Shown: positions 40,438 to 51,307 of the stretch, one piece after another
Layout of the letters: each line of letters starts with the position of its first letter
Numbering within the stretch: position 1 is the stretch's first letter
Source of the DNA: Sphingopyxis sp. FD7
GTDB taxonomy: Bacteria > Pseudomonadota > Alphaproteobacteria > Sphingomonadales > Sphingomonadaceae
Direction: 5' to 3'
DNA: 64,000 nt
Assembly: GCF_003609835.1 (NCBI RefSeq)
Contig: NZ_AP017898.1
Location: forward strand, 2,976,001 to 3,040,000
Position numbers and translations under genes: made by a program
The notes under the pieces: generated by a model
The model's input: the letters and a program-made list of their open reading frames with translations, nothing else
What the model was told of the DNA's origin: nothing
The model's database searches: none

Positions 40438-40624
40438 GCCGCTGTTCCATCACGAGCAGCGGACCCATGACCAGCGTTTCGCCTTCCCACCAACCCAGCC
40501 CGTTGCGCACAGCACTATTTGCCGCGGCGCGATAGGTCTTGAACCAGCGGCTCTGGCGAAGGCCGCACCGCCAGCGATGCTCCATCGGCACCGGCTTTCT
40601 CCAGGCATAGCGCCCGCGTCTCAC
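40418..40624 (-). CDS. Hypothetical moron protein, second in antisense pair
   Basis: 68 residues from GTG at 40622-40624, which forms a GTGA overlap with the upstream antisense gene. The sequence RRGRYAWRKPVPMEHRWRCG ... FKTYRAAANSAVRNGLGWWE looks folded and basic. Its 3' end overlaps the o-spanin by 20 nt, convergent. Function unknown. Confidence 0.55.
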   Translation of the reverse strand: MRRGRYAWRKPVPMEHRWRCGLRQSRWFKTYRAAANSAVRNGLGWWEGETLVMGPLLVMEQRPIPTPA

Positions 40625-40977
40625 GGCTTTACCTTCGTACGAGGGTAAATTTTGAGCGCTGCGTGGGCTAGCGACTGCTCGACCGCAACAGTCGGTTCTA
40701 TGCCGACCGCGCGCATTACACCGCGCAGTTGGGCTTGAAGGTGCGTCGAGCGACAATAGCTCGCTATCGTTTCAGTCTTCATCACGCTCTCGTCGTTACG
40801 CATCTGGCGCCAGAAATCGACAAACGGCGCCTGCTCGCCCGCGCTGAACATGTGGAGCACTTTAAGCGCCAAGCGCACGCCGTGGCTGGGACGCGGCGGG
40901 GCGGCACTGGCGAGCTCGACCTGTTCGGCCAGCGTCTTCAGGCTGAGTTCGATTAGGCCTTCGCGGTCGATTCGCAT
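40621..40977 (-). CDS. Hypothetical moron protein, first in antisense pair
   Basis: 118 residues, helical: MRIDREGLIELSLKTLAEQV ... VRLALKVLHMFSAGEQAPFV ... YCRSTHLQAQLRGVMRAVGI. It points inward from attR, opposite to the late genes, where prophages often keep genes expressed in the lysogen. No family recognised; DNA binding is possible from the helical C-terminus but unproven. Confidence 0.6.
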   Translation of the reverse strand: MRIDREGLIELSLKTLAEQVELASAAPPRPSHGVRLALKVLHMFSAGEQAPFVDFWRQMRNDESVMKTETIASYCRSTHLQAQLRGVMRAVGIEPTVAVEQSLAHAALKIYPRTKVKP

Positions 40978-41040
40978 AGCCCTTTAGAACATTATGCGAA
41001 CATGACGACAAGCTTGCATCGTGCCCTCGGTGTCCATAAA

Positions 41041-41104
41041 GTTCCCCCACCGTGCGGAAAGGCGCGGAAACCTGTGACGCCGAAACCGTGCCCAATGGGG
41101 GAAC
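41041..41104. repeat. Inverted repeat close to attR
   Basis: GTTCCCCCA (41041-41049) and TGGGGGAAC (41096-41104) are perfect inverted repeats 46 bp apart, ending 27 bp before the att core. They could be recombinase or excisionase arm sites or a hairpin. Nothing else in 40978-41130 looks coding. Confidence 0.4.
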
Positions 41105-41130
41105 GGTCGTTGATTTTATTGGAGATTGTG

Positions 41131-41174
41131 CTTTCACGGCGAAAACACGGGTTCGAGTCCCGTAGGGGTCACCA
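41131..41174 (+). other. attR: 3' half of tRNA-Glu(TTC)
   Basis: The 44 bp begin CTTTCACGGCG (anticodon loop with TTC) and end TAGGGGTCACCA. They carry the T-arm and the 3' acceptor strand including CCA, but no matching 5' half precedes them. They differ at a few positions from the intact tRNA-Glu(CTC) at 41226, so they come from a separate tRNA-Glu(TTC) gene. This is the expected residue at the right border after tRNA integration; the intact target should lie at attL, left of the window. Confidence 0.85.
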
Positions 41175-41225
41175 TCGGCGGAGCGGGCGGTCGGCCCGCC
41201 TTTGTCCAGAATGTCCGACCCACGC

Positions 41226-41300
41226 GGCCCCTTCGTCTAGCGGTCAGGACGCGGCCCTCTCACGGCTGAAACACGGGTTCGATTCCCGTAGGGGTCACCA
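41226..41300 (+). tRNA. tRNA-Glu (CTC)
   Basis: Acceptor 41226-41232 pairs with 41290-41296 (one G:U), anticodon loop CTCTCAC with CTC, anticodon stem CGGCC/GGCTG, T-arm ACGGG-TTCGATT-CCCGT, A73 and encoded CCA at 41298-41300. It is the first intact host gene after the prophage. With the TTC copy used as attB it formed a tRNA-Glu pair before integration. Confidence 0.9.
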
Positions 41301-41550
41301 GATTGGCTTGGTGGCGAACGGCGCCCCCTGGGTCGCAGTCACCGCGGCCGTGACGACCATCATCCGGTCATAAAGAATGTCAAAGTTCAGTGAAGGTCAG
41401 CCCGACGGCGATCGTCCGCCATGGCGGGGCATGAGGGGGCTTTGCAGGAAAGAGATATTTCGTGAACCGCAAAAAATTACGTTGGGATTACAGTAGTATA
41501 TAGCTTAGCCCAAATGGCCCTCGCCCCGCGCGTCGGCTCGCGCTGCAAAT

Positions 41551-42654
41551 TCAATCGGCCAGACGATAGACCGTTGCCTCCTTCAGCTTGCCGATCGGCT
41601 TTGCGGACAAATCGAGCGGCCGGTAGCGCGCGTCGGCGATCAGCGCCGCAAGGCGGGGAAATCCGCTGGTCGCGAAGTCGAATCCCCTGACGTCGGATTC
41701 CGAAGCCGCGGCCTGCACCAGCGCGAGGGCGGACATCCGGCAGACCCAGCGCTTCGGCTGCTGATCGGCACAATCCGGAAGGTCGAAATCGGCGCTGGGC
41801 GGATCGGGATAAAATCCATCGACAATGATCGTTTGCCGGGGCGCGACCTCGAACGAGGCGAAATGCTCCTTCAGATCAATGGCGATGTTCAGGCCCGGAA
41901 CCGGCACATTGACCAGCGTGTCATAATAGCCGGCGGGCTGCACGAGTTCGCGTTCTCCAAACACCCACCGATATTCCACGCAACCGCCGCCATAGGTCGC
42001 GGCGCATTCCTGATAGGGTTCGACGTCGCGCCACTGTTCGGGCTGCCATTGCTGTTCGACCCTCATCTCGTTGAAGGCGACCACCTCGAGCGATATCGTG
42101 CCCAGCCGTCCATCGGCCGCCGCGCGACCGGCGGCCGTGGCGCGGTCAGGCAATGTCGTTCGCGGCATGGGGTGGCGGACGGCGGACAGGCGATACCGTC
42201 CGGGCTCCGCGATGAAGATATGGTAGGTGACGGCGCCGACCGAAAAGCGATGGATCGAACCGCTCGCATCCGAACCCTGGGGCGGCCTGCCTTCGCTCAC
42301 GACCAGTCGCGCGCCCTGGCTTTGGTCGCTCCGCCATTCCACCAGCGCCTTCCTGTCGATCATCGCCGCGCCGTCGATGTCCGAACCCTGGTCGGCAAGG
42401 TGCATGTCCTCGACTATATCGTTCGGATATTTGTGCCGGAAGTTCAGCGCGGCCATGATGACGATCGCCTTGCCGCTCTGGTGCGCCAGCGCGAGCCTGT
42501 TGTCGATGTCTTCGCGCTCGTCCCGCGCCGCCGCAGAACTGGCCGGCACGCCGGACCGGCCGGACGGCGCCTGGGCGTGTGCCTGGACCCCGATGGCGCC
42601 CGGCAATTGCAAGGCAATGACGCCTGCGATCATCGCAAGATGGCGGGATTTCAT
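41551..42654 (-). CDS. Secreted protein of unknown function
   Basis: 367 residues from ATG at 42654; the ATG two codons earlier is too close to GAGGGAAG. A Sec signal (KSRHLAMIAGVIALQLPGAI ... AHAQA) leads into a periplasmic or secreted domain with DIDNRLALAHQSGKAIVIMA, YHIFIAEPGRYRLSAVRHPM and CVEYRWVFGERELVQPAGYY. There are two cysteines in the latter region and two near the C-terminus. I do not recognise a family. It lies downstream of the DUF6640-like gene and may share its TetR control. Confidence 0.7.
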   Translation of the reverse strand: MKSRHLAMIAGVIALQLPGAIGVQAHAQAPSGRSGVPASSAAARDEREDIDNRLALAHQSGKAIVIMAALNFRHKYPNDIVEDMHLADQGSDIDGAAMIDRKALVEWRSDQSQGARLVVSEGRPPQGSDASGSIHRFSVGAVTYHIFIAEPGRYRLSAVRHPMPRTTLPDRATAAGRAAADGRLGTISLEVVAFNEMRVEQQWQPEQWRDVEPYQECAATYGGGCVEYRWVFGERELVQPAGYYDTLVNVPVPGLNIAIDLKEHFASFEVAPRQTIIVDGFYPDPPSADFDLPDCADQQPKRWVCRMSALALVQAAASESDVRGFDFATSGFPRLAALIADARYRPLDLSAKPIGKLKEATVYRLAD

Positions 42655-42749
42655 GGTCATTCTTCCCTCGATTCGGTTTGCGCGAGACGATGCGCGCCGC
42701 CCGCGCGGCCGGAAGACGGCCGAGCGCGCTCGGCAAATGGCGACCAGGT

Positions 42750-43175
42750 TCAACCTTGGCGCACCGGTTCCGCAAGCGCGGGGGAAAAGGAGAGGAACCC
42801 CAATATGCCGCTGACGATCAGCATCGTTGCGAGCGACGCATTGACGCTTCCGAACTTGAGTTCGGTACCGTCGCTGTTGACCATCGAGCCGCCATATAGA
42901 TCCATCGTCAAATAGGCGGCGAGAAAGGCGAGGGGCGCAACCAGTCCAAGGCGCGCGGCCATCCGCAGATCCGGACGGGTCCAGGCCAGATAGGCCGCCG
43001 CGGCCGAAAAGGCCGAATTGGTCGCAAGTTGCCATACATCGTGCAGTTTCGCATGTCCGGGCCAGTCCGGATTGAAGACATGGGTTGGACCATATTCGAG
43101 ATAGGGCACGAGAACGCCCAGAACGGAAACCGACAAGGTAAGCAGGACCCGCCGGAAGAGCAGACTGGCTGACAT
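42750..43175 (-). CDS. Four-helix membrane protein (DUF6640-like)
   Basis: 141 residues with about four membrane helices. The motif PYLEYGPTHVFNPDWPGHAK followed by LHDVWQLATNSAFSAAAAYL resembles DUF6640 membrane proteins, which are small and of unknown function. It is divergent from the TetR gene; the shared 73-bp gap holds two TetR-type operators. Confidence 0.65.
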   Translation of the reverse strand: MSASLLFRRVLLTLSVSVLGVLVPYLEYGPTHVFNPDWPGHAKLHDVWQLATNSAFSAAAAYLAWTRPDLRMAARLGLVAPLAFLAAYLTMDLYGGSMVNSDGTELKFGSVNASLATMLIVSGILGFLSFSPALAEPVRQG

Positions 43176-43199
43176 GCAAAGCCTCCGCGACCGAATGTG

Positions 43200-43240
43200 A
43201 TTGACACTGTCAATTTACAATCGCAATTGACGGCGTCAAT
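43200..43240. promoter_or_regulatory. Paired TetR-type operators
   Basis: ATTGAC-ACT-GTCAAT (43200-43214) and ATTGAC-GGC-GTCAAT (43226-43240) are two perfect 6+3+6 inverted repeats 26 bp apart centre to centre. They lie between a TetR gene and its divergent target. Leftward TTGACG and TAAATT, about 16 bp apart, overlap them. Confidence 0.75.
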
Positions 43241-43248
43241 AAGAAAAG

Positions 43249-43866
43249 ATGCCAGGCCCGCGAACGCGAACGACATCATCGCCGCTGAAGTCCAGATTGA
43301 TCGAGCAGGCCTTCCTGCTGCTCGACCGGGAGGGGCCCGACGGGGTCACGATCCGCGCCGTGGCGCGTGCCGCGGGCGTATCGCACGCGGCGCCCGCCAA
43401 TCATTTCGCGGACCGACGCCAGTTGCTCACCGAAATGGCCTCGCGCATCTTCCGGCAATATCTGGACATGGTCACGACGCGCGGATCCGTCAGCGGCGCA
43501 AGTCGTGCAAGGGCCTACCTCACGGCCTTGACCGACTATGGCCTGTCCTTTCCCGGGCGCTATCAGCTGCTGTGGCGGAAGGATCTGGTCGATTGGCAGA
43601 ACCCGGCATTCCTCGACCAGCTCAACCGGGCCTATGACGATTTCCTGCAAGCGCTTGCCGCCGGTTCGCCGCGCGTCGCCGCCCGCGATCGGGATATCGA
43701 GACGCTGGGCACCGCTGCCTGGGCGATGGCGCATGGCTATGCCGTACTGCGCTCCACCGGAATCTTCGAGCCCCGGTCGGACGCCTTCACCGGAAAACCC
43801 CGAATGGAGGCGATGCTCGACCTCCTGCTCGGCCCCGATGAGGACCACCGGCTTCCACCCGAATGA
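43249..43866 (+). CDS. TetR family regulator with WHG-type C-terminal domain
   Basis: 205 residues. Residues 12-60 are the TetR helix-turn-helix (LIEQAFLLLDREGPDGVTIR, AVARAAGVSHAAPANHF). The C-terminal part with RARAYLTALTDYGLSFPGRY and TAAWAMAHGYAVLRSTGIFE fits the WHG ligand domain. It probably represses itself and the divergent membrane protein through the two operators at 43200-43240. Confidence 0.8.
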   Translation: MPGPRTRTTSSPLKSRLIEQAFLLLDREGPDGVTIRAVARAAGVSHAAPANHFADRRQLLTEMASRIFRQYLDMVTTRGSVSGASRARAYLTALTDYGLSFPGRYQLLWRKDLVDWQNPAFLDQLNRAYDDFLQALAAGSPRVAARDRDIETLGTAAWAMAHGYAVLRSTGIFEPRSDAFTGKPRMEAMLDLLLGPDEDHRLPPE

Positions 43867-43903
43867 CCGCGGCAATGGCGCCTCCCCCCGCCATCACGGA
43901 GCG

Positions 43904-44233
43904 TCACGGCGACGCCGCATCATCGCCGCATTGCGGGACTGCCGCGTCGACCCGATGCCGTGCGCCCACCATACCGCCCCGTGGAAGGGCGAACCGGAAG
44001 CAGATGTCGCCGCATTTCGCGATTCGATCGGCCACGCTCAGGATCGGCGCTGCGCGCGGAAGATCGCGGAAGTCGGGATTGAAGAAGCCGGCTTCGATGC
44101 GAGGGTCCATGCAGCAACCCTGTCAGACGCCGATCACGTCGGGCCGGGGCCTGGCGAAGACCCGATAAGCCGCCTCGATCAGCTCCGCGAACGGATCTTC
44201 GGGCGCCATGCCGACGGGCGACGGTGCCATCAT
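43904..44233 (-). pseudogene. Cysteine-motif ORF interrupted by in-frame TGA
   Basis: From ATG at 44233 (AGGGG upstream) one frame reads MAPEDPFAELIEAAYRVFAR and PRPDVIGV, then TGA (44125-44123), then QGCCMDPRIEAGFFNPDFRD and on to 43904. The stop stands where a cysteine of a CxxCCM motif would be expected. The likeliest reading is a nonsense mutation in a decaying gene. Selenocysteine (UxxC) is formally possible. Sequence after residue about 60 is hard to match to anything. Confidence 0.45.
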
Positions 44234-44351
44234 GCCCCTGTTGCAGCCACGCCTTTGCGATGGCGGAGAAAAGCCGCGAAGACGGCCCAAAGATCACGCA
44301 ATTTCGGCGCAGTCTGCGCCGTATGCCGCACCACGGGCGACCATGGCCCCT

Positions 44352-44714
44352 TCAGGCAAATGCCCCGACACTCTCGATGAACTTGATCACCGAAATCGGT
44401 TTGGAGACATAGGCTTCGGCGCCCGCCGCGCGGATCTGTTCCTCGTCGCCCTTCCCCGCATAGGCGGTGACCGCCATGATCGGCACCGCGCGCAGAATCG
44501 GATCGGCCTTCATCTGCGCGATGAGTTCGAGCCCCGATACATGCGGCAGCTGGATGTCCATGATGATGAGGTCGGGCGACACCTCGCGCGCCTTTGCCAG
44601 CGCGTCGCGGCCGTCGCGCACCGGATGCGCGCGATAGCCATGGGCATTGAGGAGGTCGCAGAACAGGCGCAGGTTGAGTTCATTATCTTCGACGACCAGG
44701 ATGGTCTTGCCCAT
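44352..44714 (-). CDS. divK: DivK-like single-domain response regulator
   Basis: 120 residues from ATG at 44714 (MGKTILVVEDNELNLRLFCD); a GTG six codons upstream is possible. It is a receiver domain with the phospho-acceptor Asp in LIIMDIQLP, the acidic pair ED at 9-10, Thr in VTAYA and Lys in SKPI. The sequence is close to Caulobacter DivK, which links DivJ/PleC kinases to CtrA control of the cell cycle. There is no output domain. Confidence 0.9.
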   Translation of the reverse strand: MGKTILVVEDNELNLRLFCDLLNAHGYRAHPVRDGRDALAKAREVSPDLIIMDIQLPHVSGLELIAQMKADPILRAVPIMAVTAYAGKGDEEQIRAAGAEAYVSKPISVIKFIESVGAFA

Positions 44715-44801
44715 GTGCGTTCCGTTCCCCACCTTGCGTACGCGGCCCGTTTAGGCGAATCGGCAGCATGACACAATTGCATCGCGGCGAAGGGGGCTGA
44801 C

Positions 44802-45065
44802 GTGCTTGAGGATGACGCGGCGCTGGCGCTCCACGCGCTCGGCTGGATTCTGAACGACGAGCCGCGCGCCGAGCGATTGCTCGCGCTCACCGGCCTCGCG
44901 CCGGACGACCTGCGCGCCTCGCTCGGCGAGCGCGCGACGCTCGCGGCGATCCTGTCGTTCCTCGCCGCGCATGAGAATGACCTTGTCGCCTGCGCCGACG
45001 CGTTGCAGGTGCCCCCTGCCAGCCTGGCCGCCGCCGCCCACAGACTCGAAGGAACCCTTGCATGA
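44802..45065 (+). CDS. DUF3572 family protein
   Basis: 87 residues, GTG start. The helical sequence DAALALHALGWILNDEPRAE followed by RLLALTGLAPDDLRASLGER and LAAILSFLAAHENDLVACAD is typical of DUF3572, often next to divK in alphaproteobacteria. Divergent from divK; ATGA overlap with the HAD gene. Function unknown. Confidence 0.8.
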   Translation: MLEDDAALALHALGWILNDEPRAERLLALTGLAPDDLRASLGERATLAAILSFLAAHENDLVACADALQVPPASLAAAAHRLEGTLA

Positions 45066-45703
45066 CCCGCCCGCTCGTCATCACCGATTGCGACGAGGTG
45101 CTGATGCACATGGTCGTGCCCTTCGCCGAATGGGTCGACGCCGAACATGGCGTGATCTTTCGCATCGAGGATGCGAGCTTTGCGAACGCGCTGAAACGCA
45201 AGGAATGCGGCACGCCGCTGGAGGCCGCCGAGGTGTGGCCGCTGCTCGACGGCTTTTTTCGGAAGGAAATGATGCGGCAATATCCGATCCCCGGCGCGAT
45301 GGCCGCGATGGCGGCGATCGGCGCCGAGGCCGACATTGTCGTGCTCACCAACGTCGGCCCCGAGCATCAGCAGGCGCGGATCGAGCAGCTCGCTCTCCAT
45401 GATTTCCACGCGCCGGTGATCGGCAGCCGCGGCGGCAAGGGCGAACCCGTGCGCCGCCTGATCGAGCAATATCGCCCGTCGGTTGCCGTGTTCATCGACG
45501 ATCTGGCGGGGCATCACCGCTCGGTCGCCGAGGAAGCGCCCGAGGTGTGGCGACTCCATTTCGTCGGCGAACCCGCGATCGCGGGCAAAATTGCCGCTTC
45601 GCCGCACGCCCATGCGCGAATCGACGACTGGAAAGCGGCGCAGCATTGGATCATGGCGCGTCTCGCCGAAAACATCCCCGCCCCGGCGCCGCAGCCGGTT
45701 TGA
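45062..45703 (+). CDS. HAD-like hydrolase
   Basis: 213 residues. Motif I is VITDCDEVL (Asp 9, Asp 11), motif II is in VVLTNVG, and the late acidic motif is VAVFIDDLAGHH. The cap is small. Substrate is not predictable. It overlaps the DUF3572 gene by 4 nt and precedes the RidA gene by 15 nt, so the four genes from 44802 to 47338 probably form one operon. Confidence 0.75.
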   Translation: MTRPLVITDCDEVLMHMVVPFAEWVDAEHGVIFRIEDASFANALKRKECGTPLEAAEVWPLLDGFFRKEMMRQYPIPGAMAAMAAIGAEADIVVLTNVGPEHQQARIEQLALHDFHAPVIGSRGGKGEPVRRLIEQYRPSVAVFIDDLAGHHRSVAEEAPEVWRLHFVGEPAIAGKIAASPHAHARIDDWKAAQHWIMARLAENIPAPAPQPV

Positions 45704-45718
45704 AAGAAGGACTCCCCC

Positions 45719-46183
45719 ATGGATATTGCCGCGAAGATCGCCGAACTCGGCCTCGAGCTTCCCAAACCCGCCGCGCCGGTCGCCGCCTATGTGCCCGCGG
45801 TCGAGCATGGCGGGATGCTCTATGTCAGCGGCCAGCTGCCGTTCCGCGACGGGCAGGTGGTGACCGGCCGCCTCGGCGAGAACATGGACGTCGCGGGCGG
45901 GCAGGACGCGGCTGAGCGCGTCGCGCTGATGCTCGTCGCACAGATCGGACAGGCGCTGGGCGGCGACTGGTCGCGCGTCGAACGAGTCGTCAAGCTGGGC
46001 GTCTTCGTCAACAGCGCGCCGGGCTTCACCGATCAGGCGAAGGTCGCCAATGGCGCGTCCGAGCTGTTCGAAAAACTGTTCGGCGAGACCGGCCGTCATG
46101 CGCGCGCCGCAGTCGGCGTCGCGGTGCTGCCGCTCGGCGCCGCGGTCGAGGCCGACGCGATCGTCGCGGTGAAACCGGCCTAG
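45719..46183 (+). CDS. RidA family protein (YER057c/YjgF type)
   Basis: 154 residues, AAGGA before the ATG. YVPAVEHGGMLYVSGQLPFR, VERVVKLGVFVNSAPGFTDQ and RAAVGVAVLPLGAAVEADAI match the long RidA-like subgroup. Canonical RidA hydrolyses reactive enamines/imines made by PLP enzymes. The catalytic Arg of RidA should lie in GRHARAAVGV; this subgroup may differ in activity. Confidence 0.8.
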   Translation: MDIAAKIAELGLELPKPAAPVAAYVPAVEHGGMLYVSGQLPFRDGQVVTGRLGENMDVAGGQDAAERVALMLVAQIGQALGGDWSRVERVVKLGVFVNSAPGFTDQAKVANGASELFEKLFGETGRHARAAVGVAVLPLGAAVEADAIVAVKPA

Positions 46184-46186
46184 GCA

Positions 46187-47338
46187 ATGGCCGAGGCCGA
46201 TCCACCGGCACGGACGATCGCGCTCGGCACCGGCGTCGCCGCGATCGACGCGGCGGCGTGGGACGGCTTGCACGATGGCGGCAATCCGTTCGTCGGCCAT
46301 GCCTTTCTGTCGCTGCTCGAGGAATCGGGCAGCGTCGGGCCGGGAACGGGGTGGCAGGCTGCGCCGCTGCGCGTCGAGGATGCGGGCGGCACGCTGGTCG
46401 CCGCGGCGCCCGCTTACCTCAAATCGCATAGCCAGGGTGAATATGTGTTCGACCATGGCTGGGCCGACGCCTGGACGCGCGCGGGCGGCGATTATTATCC
46501 GAAGCTCCAGATCGCCGTGCCCTTCACTCCGGTGCCGGGGCCACGGCTGCTCGCAGGAAACGGCGACGACGCGCTCCTGCTGCTGCGCGCCGCCGAAGCC
46601 ATCGTGCGGCAGAACGGCCTGTCGTCGGCGCACGCCACTTTCGTTGCGCCCGAGCAGATGCCGCTGTTCGAGGAAGCGGGCTGGCTCGTTCGCCGCGACA
46701 TCCAGTTTCATTTTGCGAACCGGGGCTACGCCAGCTTCGACGATTTCCTCGGCACGCTCAATTCGCAGAAGCGCAAGCAACTGCGCAAGGAGCGGCTGCG
46801 CGCCGTCGAAGGGCTACGCGTCGAGGAGCTGACCGGCGCTGCGATCCGGCCTGAACATTGGGATGCGATGTGGCTCTTCTATCAGGACACCGGCGCGCGC
46901 AAATGGGGGCATCCCTATCTGACGCGCGCCGCCTTCGACCTGATGGGCGAAAGGATGGCGGATCGGATCATCCTGCTGATCGCCTATGACGGCGATGCGC
47001 GGCCGGTCGCGGGCGCGCTCCACTTCCTTGGCGCCGATACGCTCTATGGCCGCTATTGGGGATGCCTGACCGAGATCCCTTATCTGCATTTCGAGCTATG
47101 CTATTATCGCGCGATCGACATCGCGATCGAACGCGGCCTCGCGCGCGTTGAGGCGGGGGCGCAGGGGGGGCACAAGCTCGCGCGCGGATACGGCCCCGTC
47201 GCGACCTGGTCGGCGCATTATATCGCCGATCCGGGCTTTCGCCGCGCGGTCGCCGAGTTTCTGGAGCGGGAACGCCGCGCCGAGGAGGCCGAGATGGCGT
47301 GGCTCGAAGGGCATATGCCGTTCCGGCGGGCGGATTGA
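46187..47338 (+). CDS. GNAT family / DUF482-type acyltransferase
   Basis: 383 residues. NPFVGHAFLSLLEESGSVGP, YVFDHGWADAWTRAGGDYYP, KQLRKERLRAVEGLRVEELT and LHFLGADTLYGRYWGCLTEI follow the DUF482/FemAB-like family, sometimes labelled peptidoglycan biosynthesis. These proteins have a doubled GNAT fold; the substrate is unknown. Last gene of the divK-side operon. Confidence 0.8.
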   Translation: MAEADPPARTIALGTGVAAIDAAAWDGLHDGGNPFVGHAFLSLLEESGSVGPGTGWQAAPLRVEDAGGTLVAAAPAYLKSHSQGEYVFDHGWADAWTRAGGDYYPKLQIAVPFTPVPGPRLLAGNGDDALLLLRAAEAIVRQNGLSSAHATFVAPEQMPLFEEAGWLVRRDIQFHFANRGYASFDDFLGTLNSQKRKQLRKERLRAVEGLRVEELTGAAIRPEHWDAMWLFYQDTGARKWGHPYLTRAAFDLMGERMADRIILLIAYDGDARPVAGALHFLGADTLYGRYWGCLTEIPYLHFELCYYRAIDIAIERGLARVEAGAQGGHKLARGYGPVATWSAHYIADPGFRRAVAEFLERERRAEEAEMAWLEGHMPFRRAD

Positions 47339-47427
47339 ATCCGGTCTCACGCAAAGGCAGGAAGAGGGATAGGCAAGGTCACCGACGGCAACCGCCCTCT
47401 TTGAGTCTTTATGAGGGATTTTGTCTT

Positions 47428-47488
<61 letters not shown>

Positions 47489-47524
47489 CGTGCGATTCAA
47501 GAAGGGCCCGCGTGGCCAAAAATC

Positions 47525-47839
47525 TCAGGCCGCGAAGCGTCGCGCGGCCGGGCGGCGCGCCGTTTCGTCGAGCCAGGCGCGCGCCTGGCGCTGCGCTTCG
47601 GCGATTTCGCCCGGCGACATTTCGCTCGACACGTCGGCGCGGCACTGCTGGCCTTCGACATTGCCGGCGAGCGCGGCGAGGTTGAACCATTTATGCGCCT
47701 GGATCAGGTCGACATCGACCCCGCCGGTGCCGGTCGAAAAAGCGATGCCGAGATCGAAATAGGCATTGGCGTCGCCGCGCGCCGCGTCGAGCAGGCGACT
47801 TTCGATCAGATATTGGGCCGACTTCAGACTGTTCGCCAT
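47525..47839 (-). CDS. Sel1-like repeat protein
   Basis: 104 residues from ATG at 47839 (AGGGGG upstream). It holds about one and a half Sel1-type repeats: NAYFDLGIAFSTGTGGVDVD, LIQAHKWFNLAALAGNVEGQ. Such helical repeats mediate protein contacts. The C-terminus is Ala/Arg-rich. No signal peptide. Confidence 0.7.
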   Translation of the reverse strand: MANSLKSAQYLIESRLLDAARGDANAYFDLGIAFSTGTGGVDVDLIQAHKWFNLAALAGNVEGQQCRADVSSEMSPGEIAEAQRQARAWLDETARRPAARRFAA

Positions 47840-48100
47840 GTTAACCCCCTTTGCCTCCACCCCACATGGAAAGCTCGGGGTCAAACTTGCGGTTTATGGT
47901 CAACAAAAGGTTAACGGCGCGGTGATTTTTCGGGGATAAGCTGTCAACTGTCGGAAAAGACCTGTTTTTCATTCGCCCCTACGGTCAGCCCGGAGGGGCA
48001 TCTCGACTTCGCTCGGGGAGGCGGTGCAGGTTTATCGCACGATGCTTTAGTCCCTGTTTCAGTAAGATTGAAGCGCGAGACGGAGCCCCACGGCCCGGCC

Positions 48101-48535
48101 TCATCCCCCCAGTCGCACCGTCCCGCCGCGGATCCAGCCCCAGCGGCACGGCCCCTGATATTCGCGGGCACCCGGCACCGACTTGCCGACGCCGCACATG
48201 TCGGGGTCGGTGCCGGGCGCGGCAAAGACGATGCCGAACCAGGCGTCATTCTCGGCCGCTTCGCACAGCGACACGCGCGCGCCGCCCGCGAGCCGCGCCT
48301 TGACCGCGCGCGTCTCGTTCGGCGCCCAATAGACGTCGGTGCCGCCGTCCTTCACCCGGCTGATGCTCGAACAGGCGGGCAGGCTCGGCCCCTCGGTGCC
48401 GATCATCACCGCGCGCGTCGCCAGCGGTTCGCCCGCGACTTCGGGGGCGTTGTCGGCGGGCGGCGCGGGCTGGCTGCACGCGGCGAGCGCAGCGGCAAGG
48501 AAGGCGGCGAGCGGGACGGCGGAAGCATGTTTCAT
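48101..48535 (-). CDS. Putative lipoprotein with SH3-like domain
   Basis: 144 residues from ATG at 48535. The signal ends in LAAALAAC (lipobox). The mature part with five or so cysteines (PACSSI, SLCEA, DMCGVG, GPCRWGW) and a strand pattern ending CRWGWIRGGTV looks like a bacterial SH3-type domain. Divergent from gyrB. Confidence 0.65.
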   Translation of the reverse strand: MKHASAVPLAAFLAAALAACSQPAPPADNAPEVAGEPLATRAVMIGTEGPSLPACSSISRVKDGGTDVYWAPNETRAVKARLAGGARVSLCEAAENDAWFGIVFAAPGTDPDMCGVGKSVPGAREYQGPCRWGWIRGGTVRLGG

Positions 48536-48549
48536 GGCCCCGAAACTAG

Positions 48550-51207
<2,658 letters not shown>

Positions 51208-51307
51208 ACGCACATCCGGCCGCAATTTCGGTTCCGTTTGACGCGCGGCGGCTTGCCTTGGCGCGCCGCCGCTGCTTTGGGCGCCTCCTCTGACAAGGGG
51301 ATGTGTC

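Noticed and set aside
41301-41550. Possible second att site or small gene after tRNA-Glu(CTC)
   Set aside because: No further tRNA fragment, repeat or supported open frame. It appears to be plain intergenic DNA.
44510-46780. A 756-codon minus-strand frame spanning divK to the GNAT gene
   Set aside because: It crosses four well-supported plus-strand genes and the divK gene in another frame. Shadow of GC-rich coding DNA.
47885-48100. Possible gene in the gap between the Sel1-like gene and the lipoprotein gene
   Set aside because: No open frame with a start, ribosome site and good codon bias. Only short hairpins and an AT-richer stretch are seen.
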